Positions 16,966 to 26,673 of a stretch of 64,000 bases of DNA are shown in pieces (position 1 is the stretch's first letter; every line of letters begins with the position of its first letter). The translations under genes were made by a program, and so were the position numbers. The notes beneath the pieces were generated by a model that was not told the DNA's origin, made no database searches, and was given only the letters and a program-made list of their open reading frames with translations. Source of the DNA: Verrucomicrobiota bacterium (GTDB taxonomy: Bacteria; Verrucomicrobiota; Verrucomicrobiia; Chthoniobacterales; UBA10450); assembly GCA_003218375.1 (NCBI GenBank), contig QHNH01000009.1:1-64000 (forward strand), read 5' to 3'.

Positions 16966-19089
16966 AAGGCGAACCCGTTGAAGCCGCAGCGCGTTGCCGA
17001 TCACCGAAACCGAACTCAAGCTCATCGCGGCGCCGGCGATGATCGGGCTCAGGAGCCATCCGAAAAACGGATAGAACATGCCAGCGGCGATCGGGATGCC
17101 GAGCGCGTTGTAGATGAAGGCGAAGAAAAGATTCTGCCGAATGTTGCGCATGACGGCCCGGCTCAAATGGATCGCCTGGACGATGCCGTTGAGATCGCCT
17201 TTCACCAGGGTGATGCCGGCGCTTTCCATCGCCACGTCAGTCCCCGTGCCCATCGCGATTCCGACATCGGCCGCGGCGAGCGCGGGCGCGTCGTTAATCC
17301 CGTCGCCAGCCATGGCGACGATCGAACCATCTCGGCGCAAGGCTTCGACGCGCTCGTGTTTATCTTTCGGCGCAACGCCCGCTTCGACCTGGTCCAATCC
17401 AAGTTTCTTCGCGACGGCCTTTGCGGTGCGCTCGTTGTCGCCGGTCAGCATGATCACTTTCAAATCGAGCCGCTGCAGCTCGCGAATCGCTCCGGGGGTG
17501 GATTGCTTGATTGGATCGGAAATAGCGATGAGGCCGGCGGGCCGGTCCGCAATCCCGACGAAGATCACGGTCTGGCCTTCCGCCTGGAGATCGCGCGCCT
17601 GCGCCTCGAAATTTTCCAAACCAGAGATGCCGTTTCTGCGCAGGAATTCGGGCTGACCGACCACGACTTGAGTCCCATCTTTGCTCCCGATCACTCCTCC
17701 GCCCGTCGTCGAAGAAAAATCTTGGATGTTTTCAATTGCGAGTTTCCGCTCGCGCGCTGATGCCACGATCGCCCCCGCCAGCGGATGTTCGCTCTGCTGC
17801 TCGACCGCTGCCGCGGCCGCGAGCAAATCGTCTTCTGTCTGTCCGGCGGCGGCGATGATCTTCGTCACGCGCGGTTTGCCTTCCGTTAGCGTCCCGGTTT
17901 TGTCGACCACGAGCGTCGTCACTTTTTCCATCAACTCGAGCGCGCCCGCGTTTTTCACGAGAACTCCCGCGTGCGCCCCGCGGCCGACCCCAACCATGAC
18001 GGACATCGGCGTCGCCAATCCGAGCGCGCACGGACACGCGATGATCAGGACGGCGACCGCGTTCACAATGGCGTGGGCGAGGCGCGGCTCGGGGCCGAGC
18101 CAGATCCACGCCGCGAACGTGATCACCGCGGCGAGCAGAACGGCCGGCACGAAATAACCGGATACCTTGTCCGCCAACCGTTGGATCGGGGCGCGGCTGC
18201 GTTGGGCTTCGGAAACCATCCGCACGATCTGGGCGAGAACCGTCTCGTCGCCCACGCGCTCGGCTTCCATCACGAAGCTGCCGGTATTGTTCAATGTCCC
18301 GCCGATCACTTTGTCGTTAGCGCCTTTTTCGACCGGGAGCGCTTCGCCGGTGATCATCGATTCGTTCACCGTCGTGCGGCCCTCGAGCAAGACTCCATCG
18401 ACCGGAATTTTTTCGCCGGGACGAACGCGGAGGCGGTCGCCCGTTTTCACTTCGGTCAATGCGACATCCTGTTCCGTTCCGTTTCGAACGACGCGCGCGC
18501 TCGGCGGGGTGAGGTCGAGCAAACTCCGAATCGCGCTTCCCGTCCGGCGGCGGGCCCGCAATTCGAGCACCTGGCCGACCAGAACCAGCACGGTGATCAT
18601 GGCCGCGGCTTCAAAATAAAGGCCCGGCTTTTCGTGGTGCGCCATCGCAGGCGGAAACAAACCGGGGAAGAAAAGAGCGACGCAGCTGTAAAGCCACGCG
18701 ACGCCGACCCCGATAGAGATGAGCGTAAACATGTTGAGATGCCGGCTCAGGAACGAACGCCAGCCCCGGACGAAGAACGGCCAACCCGCCCATAGAACCA
18801 CTGGCGTGGTGAGCGCGAATTGAATCCAGCGCGATGCGTCGCCGGACAGCCAGGGCGGCGCGTTCGGAATCAGATGCGACATCGCGAGGAGAAAAACCGG
18901 CAGGGTGAAAGCCGCGCCGATCCAGAGACGGTGCGTCATGTCGGTTAATTCCGAGTCGTCGTCGTCCGGGCCCGCCGCGGAAATTGTTTTCCGCTCGAGC
19001 GCCATTCCGCAGATCGGGCAATCGCCCGGTTTGTCCCGCTCGATCTCGGGATGCATCGGGCAGGTGTAGACGTTTTCTGGTACGCTCAT
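16963..19089 (-). CDS. Copper-translocating P-type ATPase with N-terminal YHMP metal-binding domain
   Basis: The protein has 708 residues. The N-terminal heavy-metal domain ([24 protein letters not shown]) replaces the usual CxxC HMA domain. Eight membrane helices follow. Motifs in order are the actuator TGE ([13 protein letters not shown]), the intramembrane [11 protein letters not shown], the phosphorylation site [11 protein letters not shown], and [10 protein letters not shown] near the end. The CPC motif points to Cu+ export from the cytoplasm. It is transcribed away from the phosphoribosyltransferase gene. No copper regulator is adjacent. Confidence 0.94.
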   Translation of the reverse strand: MSVPENVYTCPMHPEIERDKPGDCPICGMALERKTISAAGPDDDDSELTDMTHRLWIGAAFTLPVFLLAMSHLIPNAPPWLSGDASRWIQFALTTPVVLWAGWPFFVRGWRSFLSRHLNMFTLISIGVGVAWLYSCVALFFPGLFPPAMAHHEKPGLYFEAAAMITVLVLVGQVLELRARRRTGSAIRSLLDLTPPSARVVRNGTEQDVALTEVKTGDRLRVRPGEKIPVDGVLLEGRTTVNESMITGEALPVEKGANDKVIGGTLNNTGSFVMEAERVGDETVLAQIVRMVSEAQRSRAPIQRLADKVSGYFVPAVLLAAVITFAAWIWLGPEPRLAHAIVNAVAVLIIACPCALGLATPMSVMVGVGRGAHAGVLVKNAGALELMEKVTTLVVDKTGTLTEGKPRVTKIIAAAGQTEDDLLAAAAAVEQQSEHPLAGAIVASARERKLAIENIQDFSSTTGGGVIGSKDGTQVVVGQPEFLRRNGISGLENFEAQARDLQAEGQTVIFVGIADRPAGLIAISDPIKQSTPGAIRELQRLDLKVIMLTGDNERTAKAVAKKLGLDQVEAGVAPKDKHERVEALRRDGSIVAMAGDGINDAPALAAADVGIAMGTGTDVAMESAGITLVKGDLNGIVQAIHLSRAVMRNIRQNLFFAFIYNALGIPIAAGMFYPFFGWLLSPIIAGAAMSLSSVSVIGNALRLQRVRL

Positions 19090-19117
19090 CGGGATCTACT
19101 ATAATGCAGCACTCTAA

Positions 19118-19153
19118 ATAGGACTTATAGGACCTATACGACCTATTGGACGC
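19118..19153. repeat. Tandem 9-bp repeat (ATAGGACCT), four units
   Basis: The units ATAGGACTT, ATAGGACCT, ATACGACCT and ATTGGACGC follow one another without gaps. They lie in the divergent gap between the copper ATPase and the phosphoribosyltransferase, just ahead of the latter's likely start at 19185. Confidence 0.8.
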
Positions 19154-19184
19154 CCTACCGAGTTCGTCCGAGCTTCCTGCAACG

Positions 19185-19835
19185 ATGCGAACCACTTTTC
19201 GCGACCGGACGGAAGCAGGCCAGTTGCTCGCGGAACGATTGCGCGCTTACGAGCGAAATCCAAACGCGATTGTTCTGGCGCTGCCGCGCGGCGGTGTGCC
19301 AGTGGGGTTAGAAATCGCGACCAGGCTCGGGTTGCCGCTCGATGTTTTCGTCGTGCGCAAGCTGGGCGTGCCGGGCCAGCGGGAACTGGCCATGGGCGCG
19401 ATTGCTTCGGGCGGGGTTCGCGTTTTGAACGAGGACGTTCTTCGCGCCATGCCGCATGCCGCGGCCACGGTCGCGGCCGTGACGAACGAGGAAGCGCGCG
19501 AAGTCGACCGGCGCGAGCGCGATTACCGGCAGGGCCGCCCGGCACCGAAACTCAGCGGGCGCGTGTTGATCCTGGTCGATGACGGTCTCGCGACGGGCGC
19601 GACGATGCTGGCGGCAATCGCGGCGTTGCGCCAAAAAAATCCGGGGAAAATTGTGGTGGCGGTCCCGGTTTGTCCGCCGGAAACGCTCGCCGAGATCGAG
19701 CGCGCGGCGGACGAAACGGTGATTCTGTTCGCGCCCGATTGGTTCCGCGGCGTCGGACAATTCTACGAAGATTTCGCTCAGCTCAGCGATGAGAGCGTGC
19801 GCCTTTTGCTCGCCCGCGCCGCGGAAAGAAACTAA
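19185..19835 (+). CDS. Phosphoribosyltransferase family protein
   Basis: The product is 216 residues from ATG 19185 (MRTTFRDRTEAGQLLAERL); a TTG 39 bases upstream lies next to the tandem repeat and is less likely. The PRPP-binding motif VLILVDDGLATGATM is near residue 127, and the N-terminal LALPRGGVPVGLEIA is typical of the stand-alone PRTase group often linked to stress or esterase genes. The real substrate of this group is not established, so a salvage role cannot be assumed. Confidence 0.87.
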   Translation: MRTTFRDRTEAGQLLAERLRAYERNPNAIVLALPRGGVPVGLEIATRLGLPLDVFVVRKLGVPGQRELAMGAIASGGVRVLNEDVLRAMPHAAATVAAVTNEEAREVDRRERDYRQGRPAPKLSGRVLILVDDGLATGATMLAAIAALRQKNPGKIVVAVPVCPPETLAEIERAADETVILFAPDWFRGVGQFYEDFAQLSDESVRLLLARAAERN

Positions 19836-19847
19836 ACGAAATTCTTG

Positions 19848-22769
19848 ATGCGGCGGCTTCCACTCATTCTTCTCGCCCTGACCCTTGCAAGCGTGAGTGC
19901 CCCCGGGGCGGACGACAGCGCGCAGGAGAAACGTTTTCTTTCCAATGGGCGCCAACTCGTCTTCGAAGGGAAACGGAGCGGTGAAGGTTATTTTTCGCCG
20001 GACGGGAAGAAGCTCATTTTCCAGAGCGAGCGCGAGGCGGAGAACCCGTTTTACCAGCAATACATTCTGGACCTGGAAACGGGCGAGACGACGCGGGTTT
20101 CGCCGGGCACCGGGAAAACGACCTGCGGGTTTTTCCAGCCGGGAACCAATCGCGTTCTCTTCGCTTCGACTCACGCTGATCCAGGGGCGGTGGCGAAACA
20201 AAAAGCGGAGTTGGAATTTCGCGCGAGCGGAAAACAGCGGCGCTACGCCTGGGATTACGACACGACCTTCGACATTTTCTCGGCGAAGCAGGACGGCAGC
20301 GATCTCGTTAACCTTACCCATTCGCCGGGGTACGACGCGGAGGGTTCTTATTCGCCCGACGGAAAGCAGATCGTTTTCTGCTCGTTGCGCGCCGCGTTTC
20401 CGTTGGAAAAACTTCCGGCGGCGCAACGCGATCGTTACGAGAAAGACGCCTCCTGGTTCGGCGACATCTACATCATGGGCGCTGACGGCTCGAACATTCG
20501 ACGCCTGACGGATGCACCGGGCTATGATGGGGGGCCGTTTTTTTCGCCGGACGGATCGCGCATCATCTGGCGGCACTTCGAGGAGAACGGCATGATCGCC
20601 GATATCTGGACGATGAAGCTGGACGGCTCGGACAAGCGGCGGGTGACGGATTTCAAATCGATGTCGTGGGCGCCGTTTTATCACCCGAGCGGCGACTATC
20701 TCATTTTCACCTCGAACAAGCTCGGCTTCGAAAACTTCGAGTTGTTCCTCGTCGACGCGAAGGGCGAACACGAGCCGGTGCGGGTAACGTTCACGCCGGG
20801 GTTCGACGGTCTGCCGGTCTTTTCGCCCGATGGAAAGAAGCTGTGCTGGACGAGCGGGCGAACGAGTGACGGCAAATCGCAATTGTTTCTGGCCGATTGG
20901 AATGACGCGGCGGCGCGAGCGGCGCTGCAAGCGGCGCCGAAGCAAGGGGAACCTCAAGCGGCTTCAGCTTCGCCGGCGGCAGGGATCACCGATCCCGGCT
21001 ACAGCGCGGAGATTAGAGCGGAGGACCTGCGGAAGGAAATCGAATGGCTGGCGGATGAGAGGCGTGAAGGACGCATGACCGGCAGCACGGGCGCGCAGGA
21101 AACGGCGAAGTGGCTGGCGGACTATTTCCAACGAGCGGGACTAAAATCGTTCGCGGAGAATTTCGCGCTGCCGTTCCAGTTCAACGCGGGCGAACGCGTT
21201 CTCGCGGAGAAAACGCGGCTTGAGATTTCAGCGAGCGAGGCGAAGTCGCCGGCGGTCGCGAAGTTGGATGCGGACTTTCGTCCGCTGGCGTTCAGCGAAA
21301 ACGGCGAAGTGAACAGCGAGGTCGTGTTCGCGGGTTACGGGTTGGTGGTGCCGGGTGAAGGCGCCGCGCGCTACGATTCCTACGCCGGGCTCGACGTGAA
21401 GGACAAGATCGTGCTGATCTTTCGCTACGTGCCGGAAAGCGTCGAGCCGCCGCGGCGGGCGCAGTTGAATCGTTACTCCGGGTTGCGTTACAAGACGATG
21501 CTGGCGCGCGAGCGCGGCGCGAAAGGCGTGCTCGTCGTCACCGGGCCGAATTCGCCGAATGCGGGCCAGCTTCTTTCGCTGACGAGCGACGGGACAAACG
21601 CAAGCAGCGGAATCGTCGCGGCATCGATTAGTAGCCAAACGGCTGATTCACTCCTGGCGCCGGGCGGCAAAAGCCTGAAAGAATTGCAGACCGCGCTGGA
21701 TCAGGAGAACCCGCATGCCGAAGGCGGTTTCGTTTTGCCGAAAGTAAAAGTGAAGCTCGCCTGCGGCATCGAGCATTTGAAGAAAACCGACGCGGACATT
21801 GTCGCGTATCTGCCGCCGGCCGCGGGCGGCGACGAATACATTCTTGTCGGCGCGCATTACGATCATCTCGGTCGCGGCGGCACCAGTTCGCTCGAGCGGA
21901 CCGGTGAAGAAAACAAAATTCATCCGGGCGCGGACGACAACGCCTCAGGCACCGGTTGGGTAATGGAATTGGCGGCGTCGCTCGCGAAAGAGCGCGAGGA
22001 GCATCCGGAAAAACTCCGGCGCGGCGTGATTTTCGCCTGCTGGTCCGGGGAGGAAATCGGGATCATTGGCTCGGCCGCTTTCTGCGAACACCCGCCCGTG
22101 CCGCTGAACAAGATTGTCGCCTATGTGAATGCCGACATGGTGGGCCGTTTGCGCGACAACAAACTGACATTGCAGGGCGTGGGCTCCTCGCACGCGTGGC
22201 GAAAGCTCATTGAAAAGCGAAACGTTGCCGCCGGTTTCAGCCTGACGTTGCAAGACGATCCGTATCTTCCGACGGATGTGACGAGCTTCTACACGAAGAA
22301 TGTTCCGGTCCTGAATTTTTTCACCGGCGCGCACGAAGATTACCACCGACCGACCGACACCGCGGACAAGATCAATTACGATGGGCTCGAGCGGATCACG
22401 AAATTTTCGCAACAGATCGTGCTCGATCTCGTGCAAAGCGCGGAGCGACCCGATCTGGCGAAGGTGGAGCGCACCGCGCAGGAAGCGGGCGGGCGCGAAA
22501 CGTTACGCGCTTATCTCGGCACGATCCCGGATTACACGACGGACGTGAAAGGCGTGAAGTTGAGTGGCGTCCGCGGGGCGAGCCCGGCCGAGAAAGCGGG
22601 GTTGAAGGGCGGCGACGTCATCGTCGAGTTCGCCGGGCAGAAGATTGCGAATATTTACGAGTACACGTACGCGCTCGACGCGGTGAAGATCGGGCAACCA
22701 GTGGAGATCGTGATCGAGCGCGATGGGAAACGGATGACGCTGACGGTCACGCCGGAAGCGCGGAAGTAA
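19848..22769 (+). CDS. Secreted M28 metallopeptidase with beta-propeller and PDZ domains
   Basis: The protein is about 973 residues with a signal peptide (LPLILLALTLASVSAPGA). The first 360 residues are PD40/TolB-like propeller repeats (SPDGKKLIF, SPDGKQIVF, SPDGSRIIW, SPDGKKLCW). A PA-like insert and an M28 peptidase domain follow, with zinc ligands in VGAHYDHLGRGG, HPGADDNASGT, CWSGEEIGI, NADMVGRL and EDYHRPTDTADKI. The C-terminus is a PDZ domain (GVRGASPAEKAGLKGGDVIVEF). It is probably a periplasmic aminopeptidase. A TTG sits one codon upstream of the chosen ATG. Confidence 0.9.
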   Translation: MRRLPLILLALTLASVSAPGADDSAQEKRFLSNGRQLVFEGKRSGEGYFSPDGKKLIFQSEREAENPFYQQYILDLETGETTRVSPGTGKTTCGFFQPGTNRVLFASTHADPGAVAKQKAELEFRASGKQRRYAWDYDTTFDIFSAKQDGSDLVNLTHSPGYDAEGSYSPDGKQIVFCSLRAAFPLEKLPAAQRDRYEKDASWFGDIYIMGADGSNIRRLTDAPGYDGGPFFSPDGSRIIWRHFEENGMIADIWTMKLDGSDKRRVTDFKSMSWAPFYHPSGDYLIFTSNKLGFENFELFLVDAKGEHEPVRVTFTPGFDGLPVFSPDGKKLCWTSGRTSDGKSQLFLADWNDAAARAALQAAPKQGEPQAASASPAAGITDPGYSAEIRAEDLRKEIEWLADERREGRMTGSTGAQETAKWLADYFQRAGLKSFAENFALPFQFNAGERVLAEKTRLEISASEAKSPAVAKLDADFRPLAFSENGEVNSEVVFAGYGLVVPGEGAARYDSYAGLDVKDKIVLIFRYVPESVEPPRRAQLNRYSGLRYKTMLARERGAKGVLVVTGPNSPNAGQLLSLTSDGTNASSGIVAASISSQTADSLLAPGGKSLKELQTALDQENPHAEGGFVLPKVKVKLACGIEHLKKTDADIVAYLPPAAGGDEYILVGAHYDHLGRGGTSSLERTGEENKIHPGADDNASGTGWVMELAASLAKEREEHPEKLRRGVIFACWSGEEIGIIGSAAFCEHPPVPLNKIVAYVNADMVGRLRDNKLTLQGVGSSHAWRKLIEKRNVAAGFSLTLQDDPYLPTDVTSFYTKNVPVLNFFTGAHEDYHRPTDTADKINYDGLERITKFSQQIVLDLVQSAERPDLAKVERTAQEAGGRETLRAYLGTIPDYTTDVKGVKLSGVRGASPAEKAGLKGGDVIVEFAGQKIANIYEYTYALDAVKIGQPVEIVIERDGKRMTLTVTPEARK

Positions 22770-22777
22770 CTTAATCC

Positions 22778-22881
22778 GGAACAGAGGCCTCCGGCTGTGT
22801 GCCCAACGGACATTCTGTCCGTTGTTCCTCTTTCAGCGGAGTCGAACTCCGCTGGGCGCACAGACCGGAGGTCTATGTTCC
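22778..22881. repeat. Family 1 inverted repeat, copy 3
   Basis: The left end is decayed (GGAACAGAG); the right end is intact (CTATGTTCC). Left and right foot hairpins use GGCC- and AGACC-type stems. It separates two convergent genes and supplies the last codons and TAG stop of the alcohol dehydrogenase. Confidence 0.88.
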
Positions 22882-23862
22882 GGGCACAAGCACTGCCGCG
22901 CCGCGCAGTTTCCCGCGACGCAATGCCTCCAGCGCTTCGTTCGCCTGTTCCAATCGGAATGTTTGCGTTTCGGTGCGGATCGGGATTCGTGCGGCGAGCT
23001 GGAGGAATTCTTCGCCGTCGCGACGGGTAAGATTAGCAACGGAACAGATCGTTCGTTCGTGCCAGAGATCGCGGTACGGAAACGCGGGGATCTCGCTCAT
23101 GTGGATCCCGCCGCAGACGACGATGCCGCCGCGCTTCACGACACGGAGCGCCGCCGGCACGAGTGCGCCGACCGGGGCGAAAATAATCGCGGCATCGAGC
23201 GCTTCCGGCGGCGTTTCATCGGAACCACCGGCCCAGCGCGCGCCCAGGTCGCGCGCAAATTTCTGGCCGTCGGTGTCGCTCGGGCGGGTGAACGCGAAAA
23301 CTTCGCGGCTTTCATAACGCGCGACTTGCGCGACGATGTGTGCCGCCGCGCCGAACCCGAAAATGCCCAGCCGTTTCGCATCGCCTGCTTTGCGGAGCGA
23401 TCGATACCCGATGAGCCCGGCGCAAAGCAACGGCGCCGCGCTAACGTCATCAAACGCGTCCGGAATCGGGAATGCAAAGCGGGCGTCGGCCACGGTGAAC
23501 TCGGCGTAGCCGCCATCGATCGTGTATCCGGTGAAACGCGCCCGCTCGCACAAGTTCTCGCGGCCCGAAGTGCAATACTCGCATTCGCCGCAGGTCCAGC
23601 CGAGCCACGGAATCCCAACTCGATCGCCCATTCGAAAACCGGCAACGCCGTCCCCAATTTTTTCGACGCGCCCAACGATCTCGTGCCCGGGAACGAGCGG
23701 CAGTCTCGGTTCCGTCAATTCGCCATCGACCACATGAAGGTCCGTCCGGCAAACGGCGCAGGCGGCGACCTTGATCAGTAATTGTCCCGAGGCTGGCCGT
23801 GGAACGACCAACTCATCTTCGATCAATGGCTGCCTGATCGCATGCAGACGCATCGCGCGCAT
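22873..23862 (-). CDS. Zinc-dependent alcohol dehydrogenase family protein
   Basis: The 329-residue protein is a medium-chain dehydrogenase. Catalytic zinc ligands are in CAVCRTDLH and PGHEIVGRV. The structural zinc cysteines are CGECEYCTSGRENLC near residues 95-109. A shortened nucleotide-binding loop (GIFGFGAAAHIV) is near 165. The likely reaction is NAD(P)-dependent oxidation of an alcohol or reduction of an aldehyde. Final residues VPGT and the TAG stop come from the family 1 repeat at the gene end. Confidence 0.9.
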   Translation of the reverse strand: MRAMRLHAIRQPLIEDELVVPRPASGQLLIKVAACAVCRTDLHVVDGELTEPRLPLVPGHEIVGRVEKIGDGVAGFRMGDRVGIPWLGWTCGECEYCTSGRENLCERARFTGYTIDGGYAEFTVADARFAFPIPDAFDDVSAAPLLCAGLIGYRSLRKAGDAKRLGIFGFGAAAHIVAQVARYESREVFAFTRPSDTDGQKFARDLGARWAGGSDETPPEALDAAIIFAPVGALVPAALRVVKRGGIVVCGGIHMSEIPAFPYRDLWHERTICSVANLTRRDGEEFLQLAARIPIRTETQTFRLEQANEALEALRRGKLRGAAVLVPGT

Positions 23863-23890
23863 CGGACATCATCGAGCGGAGTTTCCCGAA

Positions 23891-23930
23891 ACGAAAGCCC
23901 CCGCCGAATTTCTCCGACGGGGGCCCGTTT
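23891..23930 (-). terminator. Strong intrinsic terminator downstream of the Cys-rich peptide gene
   Basis: On the minus strand GCCCCCGTCGG and CCGGCGGGGGC-type arms enclose a short AT loop and are followed by CTTTCGTTT. The stem (about 23897-23924) lies some 25 bases after the 42-residue gene. It also separates that gene from the alcohol dehydrogenase downstream. Confidence 0.7.
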
Positions 23931-23949
23931 AACTATCAGCTGCGCCTAT

Positions 23950-24078
23950 TTACTCCGGGCAGCACGGCATCTTGATCGGGCAGCAGCTCTCGTCGCCGCA
24001 GCAATCAGCCGAACGCGAAGTCGCGCTCGCTGTGCCGACCAGCGCCAGGGCCGCTACGATCGCCAGTAGATATTTCAT
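23950..24078 (-). CDS. Very small secreted Cys-rich protein (42 residues)
   Basis: A strong ribosome site (GGAGGA) precedes ATG 24078. The product has a clear signal peptide (MKYLLAIVAALALVGTASA). It leaves a mature part of about 23 residues with six cysteines in three pairs (CC-GDES-CC-PIKMP-CC-PE). The gene is followed by a strong hairpin terminator, so it forms a complete small transcription unit. Paired cysteines suggest metal binding or disulfide bonding in the periplasm. No family is recognised. A second secreted Cys-rich gene lies just upstream on the same strand. Confidence 0.75.
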   Translation of the reverse strand: MKYLLAIVAALALVGTASATSRSADCCGDESCCPIKMPCCPE

Positions 24079-24150
24079 GTGAAATCCTCCTGTTGAGTTC
24101 CGTTTCTCTCGTCCTTCAAAATGCGGACGAGCCGACGCGATCCAGCAGGA

Positions 24151-24495
24151 TCAGGCGCGCGGCGGTGGAACCGGAGGACGTTGCGAGCGGCTGTGCTCGG
24201 AAGAAATGTAAGCGGCAAAAGTTTCGTCGCCGACCGGCGGATAAACGAACGGCGTGGTGAAGCCGGCGAAAAGCGCGAGGCCGAAAGTGCAGAGAGCGCA
24301 ACACTGTTTGTCCGGATCCGGCTTCGGCGCGTGCCGGTCGCAATCGCGGGTCGTCGATTCCGGTTTCGTTTTCGCGCAGCAGCTCGTCTTCTCGGCTTGC
24401 GGAACGGGAGCGGAAGCCCGGGACGGAACGGCGGCGACCGCGATCGAGCAGGAGATGAGCAGGCAGAGCAGGAATCGCAACCAAGTCGCTCTCAT
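24151..24495 (-). CDS. Secreted Cys-rich hypothetical protein
   Basis: The product is 114 residues from ATG 24495 (a GTG is one codon upstream). A signal peptide (LRFLLCLLISCSIAVAAV) is followed by a Cys-containing segment (KTSCCAKTK, RDCDRH, KQCCALCTFG). A hydrophobic stretch (GLALFAGFTTPFVY) and a Pro-rich basic tail ending PPVPPPRA come next. It may be anchored in a membrane by the second hydrophobic segment. The 42-residue Cys-rich gene follows 72 bases later on the same strand. Metal or redox function is only suggested by the cysteines. Confidence 0.65.
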   Translation of the reverse strand: MRATWLRFLLCLLISCSIAVAAVPSRASAPVPQAEKTSCCAKTKPESTTRDCDRHAPKPDPDKQCCALCTFGLALFAGFTTPFVYPPVGDETFAAYISSEHSRSQRPPVPPPRA

Positions 24496-24628
24496 CACAG
24501 GCCTAGCTTACCATCTGTTGCCCGGAGCGATCAACCCTCGCCTGAAAATCCCGCCGCGGGAACGCGCGCTTGAGTCCCGCGGCAGAAATAATGATGATGC
24601 GCGGGACGAGACGAAGTTTTCTTAGACC

Positions 24629-25576
24629 ATGAACACTCCTCCTCCTCCGTTGCCGCCGCGTAATGTCGTTTTGACGATGATGCTCGGCGTGCTGGTCGCG
24701 AACGCGATCGGCGGTGCTTTGCTTTTCGGGGTCGTGTGGCTGGTCGGCGCTTACAAGAATTCCGACATTCCCACATTCGTCGCCTGGCCAAGTTTCTTTC
24801 TGATCCCGTTCGTTGTCGGACTCATCGCCGCGTGGTTCTGGCGGCGGATTTATCGCACCATCGCCTGGAGCACGCTCGATGCATTCTTCGTGACGCTTGT
24901 CGGCCTCGCCGCGGCCGCGCTCATCCTGCGAGAAGGTGTCGTCTGCCTAGTGATCGTGTCGCCGGCGCTCTATGTTTTCATCCTTTGCGGAATACTGCTG
25001 GGTCGCCTCTGCTTCCGGCCGAACTATTCCAAACTTCAGCTCACGATCTTTCCGTTGCTCGCGCTCGTCACGCTCAGTGAATCGCTCTACCACTCCGAAC
25101 AGCAAGCGGTCGTCACCGATCGCATTCTGATCCACGCGCCGCCAGCAAAGGTCTGGCCGCACGTCCTCGCGTTCCCCGAAATTCCCGATCCGCCCAGCTA
25201 CTGGATCTTCCGGCTCGGTCTGCCTTATCCGACGCAGACCACCAACGGGGGGAATTTTGTCGGTGCCGATCGGCAATGCATTTTCAGCAACGGCGTCCTC
25301 ATCAAAGAGCGAGTCGCAGAGTTCGTCCCGAACGAGAAACTCACCTTCGATGTCGCCGAGCAACCGACTGATCCCGAAGCCTACGGACACATCACGCTCC
25401 ACCGCGGGCAGTTCGTTCTGCAGGATAATCACGACGGCACCACGACATTGATCGGCTCAAGCTGGTATACCCTGCACGTCAGTCCCCGATGGTATTTCGA
25501 TTTGTGGACGGGCGACATGACCCGCGCCGTGCATCTCCGCGTGATGAACCACATTAAAGAATTGTCGGAACGGTAG
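24629..25576 (+). CDS. Membrane protein with C-terminal SRPBCC (START-like) domain
   Basis: The 315-residue product has an N-terminal Pro-rich start and four membrane helices (about residues 13-145). A cytoplasmic or periplasmic SRPBCC-type domain follows from about 165: VTDRILIHAPPAKVWPHVL, then FVPNEKLTFDV and GTTTLIGSSWYTLHV, ending in the long helix VMNHIKELSER. Such domains bind hydrophobic ligands. The ligand is unknown and no operon partner is evident. Confidence 0.75.
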   Translation: MNTPPPPLPPRNVVLTMMLGVLVANAIGGALLFGVVWLVGAYKNSDIPTFVAWPSFFLIPFVVGLIAAWFWRRIYRTIAWSTLDAFFVTLVGLAAAALILREGVVCLVIVSPALYVFILCGILLGRLCFRPNYSKLQLTIFPLLALVTLSESLYHSEQQAVVTDRILIHAPPAKVWPHVLAFPEIPDPPSYWIFRLGLPYPTQTTNGGNFVGADRQCIFSNGVLIKERVAEFVPNEKLTFDVAEQPTDPEAYGHITLHRGQFVLQDNHDGTTTLIGSSWYTLHVSPRWYFDLWTGDMTRAVHLRVMNHIKELSER

Positions 25577-25645
25577 CGCCGCGCGACAACCCAAGTGCAC
25601 CTGTAGGCATGGACGTCGCGGGCGTCTTCGTCGACCGTTACGCGC

Positions 25646-26494
25646 GTGAGTAGCCCGGAACGAGAATATATTATCTTTTGCGACGAATCGGAACGCTACG
25701 GCACTTATTTTTCAAACTTTTACGGTGGCGTGCGAGTGGGCGCGTCGGAATTAGCTCGAGTGTCAAAGCGGTTAGCGGATTTCAAATCTGAACTTGGGCT
25801 TAGCAGCGAGATCAAGTGGCAGAAAACGGACCCGACTAACACTGAACGATATTCGAAAATTGTTGGAATGTTCTTCGACGAGATCCGAGCTGGGCATCTC
25901 GCAATGCGCGTGATGTTCACGCAAAACGCCGTCCAAGCGCGAGGCCTAACTGCCGAACAGCACTCGCAGTCCTACTACATTCTGTATTATCAATTCTTGA
26001 AACATGGCTTTGGGCTTCGACATATGCCGCCGCATGACGAGGCACCGCGTCTCCGGATCTATTTAGATGAAATTGGCGATACAAAAGAGCAAATTGCAAA
26101 ATTCCGTGGCTTTATTGCGGGCCTGACGAAGGACTCCCACATTCGCCGTACCGGCCTGACGATTGATGAACAAGATATCACGGAGGTCCGCTCACACGAC
26201 CACGTGCTGCTTCAATGCTTGGACGTAGTGTTGGGGGCGATGCCCTTCCGGCTAAACGACAAACATCTCGCAAAGCTGCCGGGCACAAATCGGCGTGGGA
26301 ATCGCACGCGTGCGAAGGAGCAATTGTACCGCAGAATCCATGCGGAAATATGTCGAACAACAAATCGGCGTTTCAACATTGGCAGTACTACCGGTGTGGG
26401 AGGAGATTCAGCCGGCCGCTGGACGGCTGGATATCTGCATTGGGTATTCAGGCCGAGCGATTCGCATTACGACGCGGGCAAGACAAAGCCGTAA
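25646..26494 (+). CDS. DUF3800 domain protein, probably acquired
   Basis: The protein is 282 residues from GTG 25646. The N-terminal IIFCDESERYG matches the conserved acidic start of DUF3800, and IYLDEIGDTKEQ plus RSHDHVLLQCLDVVLG fit the RNase-H-like core suggested for this family. DUF3800 genes are frequent on mobile elements and near defence genes. Base composition here is visibly more AT-rich than the neighbours, and the 3' end of a tRNA-Gln gene lies 180 bases away. The C-terminus ends abruptly at DAGKTKP. A +1 shift there would extend it with RKKKRPTWTYIRL, so a recent frameshift is possible. Confidence 0.8.
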   Translation: MSSPEREYIIFCDESERYGTYFSNFYGGVRVGASELARVSKRLADFKSELGLSSEIKWQKTDPTNTERYSKIVGMFFDEIRAGHLAMRVMFTQNAVQARGLTAEQHSQSYYILYYQFLKHGFGLRHMPPHDEAPRLRIYLDEIGDTKEQIAKFRGFIAGLTKDSHIRRTGLTIDEQDITEVRSHDHVLLQCLDVVLGAMPFRLNDKHLAKLPGTNRRGNRTRAKEQLYRRIHAEICRTTNRRFNIGSTTGVGGDSAGRWTAGYLHWVFRPSDSHYDAGKTKP

Positions 26495-26673
26495 AAAGAA
26501 ACGCCCCACTTGGACCTACATCAGGCTCTGACGGCAAGCGTCAGCATTCGGTCAAGCAGGGCGCGTCTTACAGACTTAGCAATGTCGAGACCACGTGGAT
26601 CGTGTCAAGGCAAAAGCATTGTTCGACAAAGGTCCATTGGGCGGGGTTTTCGGCCTGGTCGCCGTGGGAAACG

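Noticed and set aside
25577-26673. Possible tRNA-linked attachment-site duplication around the DUF3800 gene
   Set aside because: No second copy of the tRNA-Gln 3' end (TGGCTACCCCGC or GATTCGAACCAT) was found in this stretch, and no integrase is present.
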